Below are positions 1-6,409 of a stretch of DNA of 6,409 bases, piece after piece. Position 1 is the stretch's first letter. Each line of letters opens with the position of its first letter. The position numbers and the translations under genes are program-made. The notes beneath the pieces were generated by a model, which searched no databases, was not told where the DNA came from, and saw nothing but the letters and a program-made list of their open reading frames with translations. Source of the DNA: an uncultured Ruminococcus sp. Its GTDB lineage: Bacteria > Bacillota > Clostridia > Oscillospirales > CAG-272. Location of the stretch: positions 1 to 6,409 of the forward strand of contig CACYEW010000078.1 in assembly GCA_902773455.1 (NCBI GenBank), in the 5' to 3' direction.

Positions 1-2915
1 CGGCGCTTCTTACGGTATATTTCATATTGAACAGAGATACCGGAGCTTCGGTACAGACCGAGCCTTATACGACGTCCGCGGCGACCGTAACGGAGGAGCG
101 GACGGAGGCCGTCGCCGACAGACCCGGATCGGTCTTTCCGTACGGCCCGATTCAAAGTGAAAAGCACGGCATATGCGAGGGCAAAAACGTCGTTGTCATA
201 CAGATACCGGGGCTGATCGACCGGTTTATCGGTCTCGAATACGAAAAAAAGGAGATCACTCCCAATCTTAACGCTCTGCTCGGCGAGTCTCTTTACTGCA
301 AAAACGCCGTCGCCGCGTGCGAAAACGCTGCGGAGCTGCAGTTCGTCATAGACAATTCGCTCTACCCTCCGGAGTACGGCAACCCGATATCCGTCGTTTA
401 CGGAACGGATTTCCGCGGTCTGCCGTCCGTTCTTGCCGAAAAAGGGTATAAGACCTTCTCGTTTTCATACGGGCAAACCGACACAGCCGTAACGGGGCAA
501 TACGCGTATTCCGATACTCTGCCCTACGGCGAAGGCAAAAAGACCTCGTTCGAGCTTGCAAAAGAGGCGCTCGGATCATGCGGCGGTCCGTTTTACGCCG
601 TGATATCGTGCGGAGGATCGGTATATCCGTATTTCACATCCGACAAGACCTTCGGCGGAAAGAGCGCCGATTATCAGAACGCCATGCACGAGCAGGATAA
701 ACTCACGGGCGATCTGATCAAAGCGCTGAAGGACAAAGATCTGTACGACGACACGGTCATAGTCGTGACCGGCACTCCCTGCGAATACGACCCCGAAAAC
801 AAAAACGACGCGGCGCTTTTGAAAGACTTATTCGGCAAATACACGCTGAAAGACAGAATAACCGTGCCGGTCATAATTAAATTCGGCGAGTCCGCGGTTT
901 ACGATAAGCTCGTAAGCCAGGTCGACCTGATGCCGACCCTGCTCGATCTGCTCGGCTTCGACGGCGAAGATATGTTTTTCGTCGGCGAAAACATACTGAC
1001 GACGGCAAGACGCAAGGCGTATATCCGGAATACTTATCCGCGCGGTTCGTTCGTTTCGGACGAGCGTACCGTTATGGCCGATAAAACCCATACTCCGCGT
1101 TTATCGCGTTCGTACAACCATATAACCGGCGGTACGGGCGCGGCGACCGGCAGTAAGGACGAGATAAACGAGAGCGTCGCTTATTTCGAAGACTTCGATC
1201 TCTCGTTATCCTGCGGGATAATAAAGCTCGCGAAAGAAAAAGGCAGATACGCCGCAATATCCGGATTTGAGGAGGCAAAGGCAAACATGAAAAAGACCGT
1301 ATCTTACAGCATCGCGGATACGTTTCCGTCAAACGAATCAAAGGATTTTTACAAAAGCGACGTGAAGCTTTTCAATAAAGCGAAAATGCTCACCGCAAAC
1401 GAATTCGACGGCTGTTTTGACGGAGTCATATTCAAAAACGACGGACTTATGCTCACGCCGGGCAAAAAGGAGGGCGTTTTCATTTCGTCCGATATAGATC
1501 TTAACGGTAAATTCGATACGCTGATCGCTTCCTGGAACGCAAACACGGCGGGCGGTACGGTCGAAATATCCGTAGCAGCGAAAAAAGACGACGGATCGTA
1601 TACCGGCTGGTATTCGTGGGGCGTCTGGTCGCAGACCGAAGGCGTCTCCGCGAGCCGCTCTTTTTCCGACTCCGACGGAAAACTCGATACCGACACGCTG
1701 AAGCTCAAAAAGAAGTGCGCGGGCGCGGTAAGGGTCAAAGCCGTGCTGAAGCAGACGGGCGACGCCTCTCCCGTACTTTACAATTTCACGCTTGCGGTCA
1801 ACAAGGAAAAAGGTCAGATAACGAAAGAGACGAAAGCGTATTCGTATAACGTGCCGATACCGAAATATTATCAGTACGACGTGCCTGTGATAGGCGGGTC
1901 GATCTGCTCTCCCACGTCGCTTACGATGGTGCTTGACGGCCTCGGCGAAAAACTCAAGCCCGCGGATACGGCGGCGGGAGTTTACGACAACGGCGAAAAC
2001 ATCTACGGAAACTGGTCGTATAACGTCGCGTTTGCCGGCGAACTCGGATATAACGCATATCTCGATTTTTACGATATAAACGCTCTGCAAAACGCCGTTT
2101 ATAACGACACGGCGGTCGTATGCTCGATCGCGGTAAAGAAAGGACAGCTCGCCGGATCCGGATATCCCGATTACAGTACGGCAGGTCACCTTCTTACTAT
2201 AACCGGCTTCGACCGCACCGACGGAGAGTTATGGCTTCTGTCGAACGACCCCGCGCAGAACGGGGTCAGCGTCAGATATAAAGCCTCCGAATTTGAAAAG
2301 GTGTGGAAAGGCGTCGTTTATATCGTACAGAAGCACCCCGAAAGATATACGTGGCGCATAGGCGAAGGCACAGACCGCGATATGCTTATCGTCGCCGATC
2401 ATATACCCGAGGGCAGATACAACCGTCCCGGAGGAAATTACAAGGTAAAATACATAGTCATACATAACACGGGCAACTTCTCGTCGGGCGCCGACGCGCT
2501 CGCGCACCGCAATTACGTTATAGCCGACGGAACGCAGACGTCGTGGCACTTCACCGTCGACGACACGTCGATATACAAGCACCTGCCGGAAGAAGAACGC
2601 GCCTGGCACGCGGGCGACGGCAGAGAGGGACGCGGCAACACTTACGGCATCGGCATCGAGATTTGCGTCAATCACGAGAAAAACGGCGAAACGAAGTGCT
2701 CGAAGTATTTCAGAGAATCGCTCGAAAACGCCGCCATGCTCTGCGCCGAGCTGATGCACAAATACAACCTGTCGATAAGAGCTGTGACGCAGCATTACGA
2801 TTATTCGGGCAAAAACTGTCCGCAGACGATAAGGGAATGCGGACTCTGGGACGAATTCAAGCAGATGATACAAAACCGTTACGATGAGCTGAAACAGCTC
2901 AGATCGGGCAAATGA
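1..2915 (+). CDS. Multidomain cell-wall protein: LtaS-like pseudoenzyme + C39-like peptidase + N-acetylmuramoyl-L-alanine amidase (5' partial)
   Basis: Probable surface-anchored wall-remodelling enzyme. The frame is open to the window edge and reads ALLTVYFIL just before the TTG at 27, so that TTG lies in a hydrophobic anchor or signal segment and the true start is upstream. Residues below count from the TTG as 1. Residues 10-45 are a Thr/Ala/Glu-rich linker. Residues 50-335 have the LtaS/sulfatase fold (TPNLNALL, DNSLYPP, QVDLMPTLLDLLG) but lack its metal ligands. Residues 460-590 are a beta-rich module (SWNANTAGG, GWYSWGVW). Residues 608-770 are a C39-like peptidase with candidate Cys627, His721 and Asn740/Asp741. 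Residues 785-945 are an amidase_2 domain closely resembling Bacillus CwlA/XlyB-type lysins, with zinc ligands His813, His923 and Cys931, and Glu878. The amidase would cut the MurNAc-L-Ala bond; the peptidase substrate is unknown. It is probably cotranscribed with the oxidoreductase 10 bases downstream. Confidence 0.93.
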   Translation, partial: ALLTVYFILNRDTGASVQTEPYTTSAATVTEERTEAVADRPGSVFPYGPIQSEKHGICEGKNVVVIQIPGLIDRFIGLEYEKKEITPNLNALLGESLYCKNAVAACENAAELQFVIDNSLYPPEYGNPISVVYGTDFRGLPSVLAEKGYKTFSFSYGQTDTAVTGQYAYSDTLPYGEGKKTSFELAKEALGSCGGPFYAVISCGGSVYPYFTSDKTFGGKSADYQNAMHEQDKLTGDLIKALKDKDLYDDTVIVVTGTPCEYDPENKNDAALLKDLFGKYTLKDRITVPVIIKFGESAVYDKLVSQVDLMPTLLDLLGFDGEDMFFVGENILTTARRKAYIRNTYPRGSFVSDERTVMADKTHTPRLSRSYNHITGGTGAATGSKDEINESVAYFEDFDLSLSCGIIKLAKEKGRYAAISGFEEAKANMKKTVSYSIADTFPSNESKDFYKSDVKLFNKAKMLTANEFDGCFDGVIFKNDGLMLTPGKKEGVFISSDIDLNGKFDTLIASWNANTAGGTVEISVAAKKDDGSYTGWYSWGVWSQTEGVSASRSFSDSDGKLDTDTLKLKKKCAGAVRVKAVLKQTGDASPVLYNFTLAVNKEKGQITKETKAYSYNVPIPKYYQYDVPVIGGSICSPTSLTMVLDGLGEKLKPADTAAGVYDNGENIYGNWSYNVAFAGELGYNAYLDFYDINALQNAVYNDTAVVCSIAVKKGQLAGSGYPDYSTAGHLLTITGFDRTDGELWLLSNDPAQNGVSVRYKASEFEKVWKGVVYIVQKHPERYTWRIGEGTDRDMLIVADHIPEGRYNRPGGNYKVKYIVIHNTGNFSSGADALAHRNYVIADGTQTSWHFTVDDTSIYKHLPEEERAWHAGDGREGRGNTYGIGIEICVNHEKNGETKCSKYFRESLENAAMLCAELMHKYNLSIRAVTQHYDYSGKNCPQTIRECGLWDEFKQMIQNRYDELKQLRSGK

Positions 2916-2916
2916 C

Positions 2917-2921
2917 GGAGG
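2917..2921 (+). promoter_or_regulatory. Ribosome-binding site of the oxidoreductase gene
   Basis: GGAGG lies four bases before the ATG at 2926, within the 10-base gap after the preceding stop codon (2913-2915). It fixes the start of the second gene. With no room for a promoter in the gap, it also supports cotranscription with the wall-protein gene. Confidence 0.85.
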
Positions 2922-2925
2922 ATTT

Positions 2926-3885
2926 ATGAGAACAGCACTTACAGGCGCCGGCGTTATAGGCTCGGTACACGCGGTGATACTGCAAAAGCGCGGCGAGCTT
3001 TGCGCCGTATGCGATATCGATGAAAAAAAGCTTGAAAAATACGCTTCTCTTCCCGTTTATACGGATTACGTCCGTATGCTCGACGAGGTAAAGCCCGACG
3101 CGGTGCATATATGCACTCCGCATTACCTGCACGCTCAAATGATCTGCGAAGCTCTTTCACGCGGCGTACATACGCTTTGCGAGAAGCCGCTCTGCATTTC
3201 GCTTGACGAGATAGAAAAAATAAAGAGAGCCGCGGAAAAAAGCGAGGCGAATTTCGGCGTCTGCCTTCAAAACAGGTACAACGGCGAAAACCTCTATATA
3301 AAGGAATACCTCAAAGACAAAAAGATCGTCTCCGTAACGGGGACGGTGGCGTGGCACAGAGACGGGGCGTATTACGCTTCCGCTCCGTGGCGCGGCAAAC
3401 AGAGTACCGAGGGCGGCGGAGTGCTGATAAATCAGGCTCTTCACACGCTCGATCTCGTTCTGTGGCTCACCGGCGCGCCGGAAACGGTCACGGCGTCAGT
3501 ATCGAATCTCACGCTTCAAAACGCGATAGAGGTCGAGGATTCCGCCGTCATTATCGGAAAAGGAGATCCGGGATTCGTGTTTTTCGCGACTAACGGTTCG
3601 CCTGCCGATATGCCGGTCGAGCTTACCGTCAAAACCGACGACGAAATAATAAAGGTGACTCCCGGTTCGGTCGTGATCAACGGCGAGGCGATCAGATTCA
3701 GGGAAAAATACGAAGCGCTCGGCAAAAAATGCTACGGCAGTGGTCACGAGGCGCTTATAAACGATTTTTACGACTGCATATCAAACGGGAGGAAATTCGC
3801 GATAGGAGCGGAAGAAGCCGCCCGTTCGGTAAAGGTCATACTCGCCGCTTACGCAAGCGGCGGCAAACCTGTCAGGCTTGATTGA
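2926..3885 (+). CDS. Gfo/Idh/MocA family NAD(P)-dependent oxidoreductase
   Basis: A 319-residue cytosolic dehydrogenase of the Gfo/Idh/MocA superfamily, whose members oxidise or reduce a hydroxyl or keto group on sugars, inositols or related polyols. Residues 1-115 form the Rossmann nucleotide-binding half, with the glycine-rich loop GAGVIG at 7-12 and the signature EKP at 86-88, whose Lys87 is the usual catalytic lysine. Residues 120-310 form the alpha/beta half, with TEGGGVLINQALHTLD at 161-176, containing the family's conserved His173 and Asp176. No signal peptide or membrane segment is visible, and the length is near or slightly below the family norm of roughly 330-350. The specific substrate cannot be read from the sequence. 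Because it follows a wall hydrolase by 10 bases, a role on a wall-derived amino sugar or a glycopolymer precursor is possible, but this rests only on the neighbourhood. Confidence 0.95.
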   Translation: MRTALTGAGVIGSVHAVILQKRGELCAVCDIDEKKLEKYASLPVYTDYVRMLDEVKPDAVHICTPHYLHAQMICEALSRGVHTLCEKPLCISLDEIEKIKRAAEKSEANFGVCLQNRYNGENLYIKEYLKDKKIVSVTGTVAWHRDGAYYASAPWRGKQSTEGGGVLINQALHTLDLVLWLTGAPETVTASVSNLTLQNAIEVEDSAVIIGKGDPGFVFFATNGSPADMPVELTVKTDDEIIKVTPGSVVINGEAIRFREKYEALGKKCYGSGHEALINDFYDCISNGRKFAIGAEEAARSVKVILAAYASGGKPVRLD

Positions 3886-3898
3886 TTTTATTTCGCAT

Positions 3899-3922
3899 AA
3901 GACCGCTTCGGCGGTCTTTTTT
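3899..3922 (+). terminator. Intrinsic terminator of the wall-protein/oxidoreductase unit
   Basis: A perfect 8-bp stem, AAGACCGC with GCGGTCTT, is closed by a stable TTCG tetraloop. The T run begins in the 3' arm and continues to 3922. It begins 13 bases after the oxidoreductase stop codon (3883-3885), as expected for a Rho-independent terminator at the end of the operon. Confidence 0.92.
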
Positions 3923-3923
3923 C

Positions 3924-3952
3924 TTGACAAAACGCCGATATTGTGATAAAAT
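3924..3952 (+). promoter_or_regulatory. SigA/sigma-70-type promoter with extended -10
   Basis: A perfect -35 box, TTGACA (3924-3929), is followed by a 17-base spacer and a -10 box TAAAAT (3947-3952), five of six matches to TATAAT. TG at 3944-3945, one base before the -10, forms an extended -10. The predicted transcription start is near 3959, giving a leader of about 23 bases before the ATG at 3982. The -35 begins two bases after the terminator T run, so the TIR-PP2C gene is a separate unit. No obvious operator was seen, which suggests substantial basal expression. Confidence 0.88.
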
Positions 3953-3970
3953 TGTCGAAGAATGCAAAAC

Positions 3971-3975
3971 GGAGG
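3971..3975 (+). promoter_or_regulatory. Ribosome-binding site deciding the TIR-PP2C start
   Basis: GGAGG sits six bases before the ATG at 3982. The frame is also open back to a GTG at 3943, but that codon lies in the promoter, overlapping the extended -10 TG and upstream of the predicted transcription start. The ATG at 3982 is therefore the correct start. Confidence 0.9.
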
Positions 3976-3981
3976 CGAAAT

Positions 3982-6186
3982 ATGACTGTCGACGAACTGA
4001 AATCGTATCTTTCCGATCTCGTCGGACGGATCGAAACGTATTCATACGAATTCGACCTTGAACTGACGCGTTTTTTTGAAAAGGAGCAGGATCTCAAGGG
4101 CATGGACCTGATGAAATGCACCGTTCAGCTTATCGCGGAAGAAAAAACGGACGAGGCTTTCGCATGCCTTTATCTGTTTACGATATATCTTAAGCGCGAC
4201 AACAATATCGACGGGCTTGAAAAAGTCGTGACCGACTACGAGGACGTTTTTCCCGAGGAAAAATATCCGCTCATACTCGAGCTTAAATCGCGCTATCTCA
4301 AACGCAGAAAAAACGATATCGATTCGTGGAAGAAAGCGCTTGAATGCGACAAAAAAGCTCTAAAACTGCTTCACGGAGTATTTTTCGCCGGCTCTACTTA
4401 CGGTATAAACGCCTCGTACGTTTCGACGCTCTGCCGCATTCTCGAACACGGCGCAAAGCACAGTCAGGATCTGTGCAGGATCAAAGAATTCATATCGGAA
4501 GACGACTGCGCCGAAGGCGTTTCGTGTATCTCCGACAACATAAAATCGAACCCCGATTACGCGAAGAACTATTTTCTGAAAGCTCAGCTGCTTTATTACC
4601 GTATGATCGTATTCGACGGGGAGCCGGACCGCGACCCCGGCGCCGTAAACGAGCGCTGTGAATACTGCGACGGTATGATAGCCGAGATATCCGAAGCGAT
4701 CAAAAGAGAGCACATAGCCGCAAAGCGTGAAACGTACCGTTCCTTCTGCCGCAGGATATCGGAATATCAGTCGTACCTCGCGTCTTCCGTCGCGGATAAG
4801 GTCTTATCCGAGATAGATTCCTCGCCTTCGTTCGAGCGGTGTATCGACCCGATGTGCCACGCCTGCCCGGACGGCGGGAAATACGCCTTTATCTGCTATT
4901 CGAGAGTCGATTACAAAGCGGTCTTCAAGGATATTTACACGCTTTACTGCAAAAACGTCGCCGTGAAATTCGACAGGATAGTAAAATCGGGCAGTAAATG
5001 GGTGAGCACGGTCGAAGAAGCGATACTCGATAAAGACTGCGCCGTTGTCATATTCTATATGTCGTCCGACGCGCTGATAAGCGACAGCATATATAAGGAG
5101 CTTTCCATCGTCAGCGAGGCAGACGAGCCGAACCGGAAAAAATACTTCTTCATAAGCGTGCAGGGCGATACGGCTTCGAAGCTTCTTTACGACACCTATA
5201 AAAACAACGATTACGATCCGCTTTTCAAAAATACCCTCACGCCCGACCGTATAAGCAGGCTGCTTTCGTTTTTCAACGACGCGATACATTTCATTTCCCG
5301 GACGGAAAGCGACTACGAAAGAAAACTGATCTCCGATATAAGGCATTATCTTGACGAAAACTCCGCCGCCGTTATGAAAAAGAAAAATACGGCGGGCGGC
5401 AGCCTCGACGTCAGAACGTATTACGCCGACAACGACAGGATCTTCGACGGCATAAAAAAGCCGAACGAGGATCATCTGATCGCCGACCGCGATAACGGCG
5501 TTTTCATCGTCGCCGACGGAGTGACGAGACCTCACGGCGAATACGGACCGGACGGCAAAAGCAGCGCGTACGACGTCACCGTTCTCTTCTGCGAAACGGC
5601 GTACAGATGCGTTATATCAAAGCTCTCCGGCTGCTCCACGGTATCCGACGTTACGAAGCTGCTTAAAGAAGCGTTCGTCAAGGGCAACGACGCCGTAGTC
5701 GGAATAACCGACAAAAACGAGTTTTTCAGACCCGCGACCGTGGCGCTCTGCGCCGTGATATTCAAAGGCGAGCTTTGCTTTGCCTATATCGGCGACTGTT
5801 CGGGCGTGCTCATACGCGGTGGATGCCGTTACGTATTCGCGGAGCGGCAGACCGAAGCCGTGAGCAGGCTCGGGCTTTCAAAAGAAGAGCTTTACAATAA
5901 TTATATAAATAAACCCGGCAAAAAGTTCGCATACGGCGTGATCAACGGCGATCCGCTCGCTTCGGCGTTCGTCGTGACCTCTCATATGCGCCTTGAAGAC
6001 GGCGATAAAGTGATCGTCGCGACGGACGGGCTCACCGACGCGCTTTTATACGAAAGCACCGTGATACTGAACAACCCCGATCTGTCGCTTCTGATACCGT
6101 CGGTATCAGCATGTTACGACAACCCTCCCTTTGCCGGTTACGCCGACGACAAAGCGATGGCGGAGATAACGTTTCATAAGGAATAA
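3982..6186 (+). CDS. Helical domain-TIR-PP2C phosphatase fusion protein
   Basis: A 734-residue protein with no signal peptide or membrane segment, so presumably cytosolic. Residues 1 to about 280 are mostly alpha-helical, with a possible TPR-like stretch near 187-207 (SNPDYAKNYFLKAQLLYYR). A cysteine cluster follows (Cys287, Cys292, Cys295). Residues 300-435 are a TIR domain: YAFICYS at 301-307, a GSKW segment ending at Trp340, the strand CAVVIFYMSSDAL, and SIYKEL, whose Glu373 is the candidate NADase glutamate. A short basic linker leads to a PP2C-type Ser/Thr phosphatase (475-734) with NED (Asp497), ADG (Asp512), an IGD segment (Asp605), TDGLTD (Asp682) and DDK (Asp722/Asp723). The usual GG after the ADG motif is replaced by VTRP. 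Metal-dependent phosphatase activity is well supported; NAD hydrolysis is plausible. The helical part may bind a partner or ligand. The gene is monocistronic between two terminators. A defence or signalling role is inference. Confidence 0.93.
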   Translation: MTVDELKSYLSDLVGRIETYSYEFDLELTRFFEKEQDLKGMDLMKCTVQLIAEEKTDEAFACLYLFTIYLKRDNNIDGLEKVVTDYEDVFPEEKYPLILELKSRYLKRRKNDIDSWKKALECDKKALKLLHGVFFAGSTYGINASYVSTLCRILEHGAKHSQDLCRIKEFISEDDCAEGVSCISDNIKSNPDYAKNYFLKAQLLYYRMIVFDGEPDRDPGAVNERCEYCDGMIAEISEAIKREHIAAKRETYRSFCRRISEYQSYLASSVADKVLSEIDSSPSFERCIDPMCHACPDGGKYAFICYSRVDYKAVFKDIYTLYCKNVAVKFDRIVKSGSKWVSTVEEAILDKDCAVVIFYMSSDALISDSIYKELSIVSEADEPNRKKYFFISVQGDTASKLLYDTYKNNDYDPLFKNTLTPDRISRLLSFFNDAIHFISRTESDYERKLISDIRHYLDENSAAVMKKKNTAGGSLDVRTYYADNDRIFDGIKKPNEDHLIADRDNGVFIVADGVTRPHGEYGPDGKSSAYDVTVLFCETAYRCVISKLSGCSTVSDVTKLLKEAFVKGNDAVVGITDKNEFFRPATVALCAVIFKGELCFAYIGDCSGVLIRGGCRYVFAERQTEAVSRLGLSKEELYNNYINKPGKKFAYGVINGDPLASAFVVTSHMRLEDGDKVIVATDGLTDALLYESTVILNNPDLSLLIPSVSACYDNPPFAGYADDKAMAEITFHKE

Positions 6187-6229
6187 ACCGCCCGGCGCCG
6201 GATATTCGTTTGTATGAAAAAAACAGACG

Positions 6230-6260
6230 ACGCTCCCGTAAATCACGAGAGCGTTCTTTT
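6230..6260 (+). terminator. Intrinsic terminator after the TIR-PP2C gene
   Basis: ACGCTC (6230-6235) pairs with GAGCGT (6249-6254). After one mismatch, an inner CGT/ACG stem closes on an AAATC loop. TCTTTT follows at once, then an AT-rich tract. It lies 43 bases after the stop codon. A run of seven A's upstream (6217-6223) gives a T tract on the other strand, but offset from the stem, so bidirectional use is possible and weaker. Confidence 0.78.
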
Positions 6261-6339
6261 ATATATTTTACGGAAATACTTTGAATGATCTTCCTTGCCG
6301 AGAGCTTTTTCAAACAGACAGGAGGAAGAAGCGGTGACG

Positions 6340-6409
6340 TCAGTACGCTTCGATATCGATGCGTTTTACGTCGAAATCGAAGTCTTCGCCGAGAAAGACG
6401 CCGGCAGTC
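6340..6409 (-). CDS. C-terminal end of an unidentified minus-strand gene (5' partial, tentative)
   Basis: Read on the minus strand, the window edge gives 22 codons ending TGA, with the sequence AGVFLGEDFDFDVKRIDIEAY at the very C-terminus. The alternating hydrophobic and acidic pattern suggests a closing beta strand, and the gene would converge on the TIR-PP2C gene with a terminator between them. I do not recognise the family. The competing reading is a plus-strand gene starting GTG at 6334, with AGGAGG at 6320-6325 eight bases upstream, beginning VTSVRFDIDAFYVEIEVF. The two frames are in codon register, so codon bias cannot separate them, and only sequence beyond 6409 can decide. Confidence 0.38.
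   Translation of the reverse strand, partial: TAGVFLGEDFDFDVKRIDIEAY

Noticed and set aside
27..29. TTG as the translation start of the wall protein
   Set aside because: The frame continues upstream to the window edge as a hydrophobic segment, and no ribosome-binding site precedes the TTG, so the gene starts outside the window.
1338..2189. Long minus-strand open frame of 283 codons
   Set aside because: It lies wholly inside the well-supported wall-protein gene, gives an Arg/Val-rich product with no recognisable domain, and is explained by codon bias on the coding strand.
2385..2861. Prophage lysis gene, because the amidase resembles phage lysins
   Set aside because: The amidase is the last domain of a large anchored protein. 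There is no holin, structural phage gene or attachment site in the window.
2229..2873. Minus-strand open frame of 214 codons opposite the amidase domain
   Set aside because: It is the complement of an amidase with intact zinc ligands, and its product is Arg/Val-rich with no domain.
3943..3945. GTG as the start of the TIR-PP2C protein
   Set aside because: It overlaps the extended -10 of the promoter and would not be in the transcript. The ATG at 3982 has a well-placed GGAGG.
4804..5535. Minus-strand open frame of 243 codons opposite the TIR-PP2C gene
   Set aside because: The plus strand here encodes clear TIR and PP2C motifs. The antisense product shows no family motif, and I saw no convincing start signal for it.
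6335..6342. Palindrome TGACGTCA as a regulator-binding site
   Set aside because: It is a single eight-base palindrome overlapping both candidate gene ends, with no second copy or promoter context, so chance is the simpler explanation.

Overview
The window looks like chromosomal DNA from a Gram-positive anaerobe, most likely an uncultured clostridial (Bacillota) lineage. The reasons are strong GGAGG ribosome-binding sites, a SigA-type promoter, a wall enzyme built from LtaS-like, C39 and CwlA/XlyB-like amidase modules, moderate GC with frequent ATA isoleucine codons, and tight gene packing. This placement is inference; there is no rRNA or taxonomic marker here.

Bases 1-3885 hold a two-gene plus-strand unit. 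The first gene (1-2915, 5' end outside the window) encodes a large, probably membrane-anchored extracellular protein. In order it has the end of an N-terminal hydrophobic segment, a low-complexity linker, an LTA-synthase/sulfatase-fold domain that appears to have lost its catalytic and metal-binding residues, a beta-rich module, a C39-like cysteine peptidase and a peptidoglycan amidase with its zinc ligands intact. Ten bases later comes a Gfo/Idh/MocA-family NAD(P)-dependent oxidoreductase (2926-3885). A clean intrinsic terminator (3899-3922) closes the unit.

Bases 3924-6186 hold a separate transcription unit. A near-consensus promoter with an extended -10 sits directly against the preceding terminator and drives one gene (3982-6186). 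Its 734-residue cytosolic product joins an alpha-helical N-terminal region, a TIR domain with a candidate NADase glutamate, and a C-terminal PP2C-type serine/threonine phosphatase with its acidic metal-binding positions present. This single-chain TIR-PP2C protein is the most interesting object in the window. A possible defence or stress-signalling role is inference.

Bases 6187-6409 contain a terminator (6230-6260) and the edge of another gene, whose strand is ambiguous: most simply the C-terminal end of a minus-strand gene stopping at 6340-6342, but a plus-strand GTG start with a good ribosome-binding site overlaps it. I saw no tRNA, rRNA, insertion sequence or CRISPR array.
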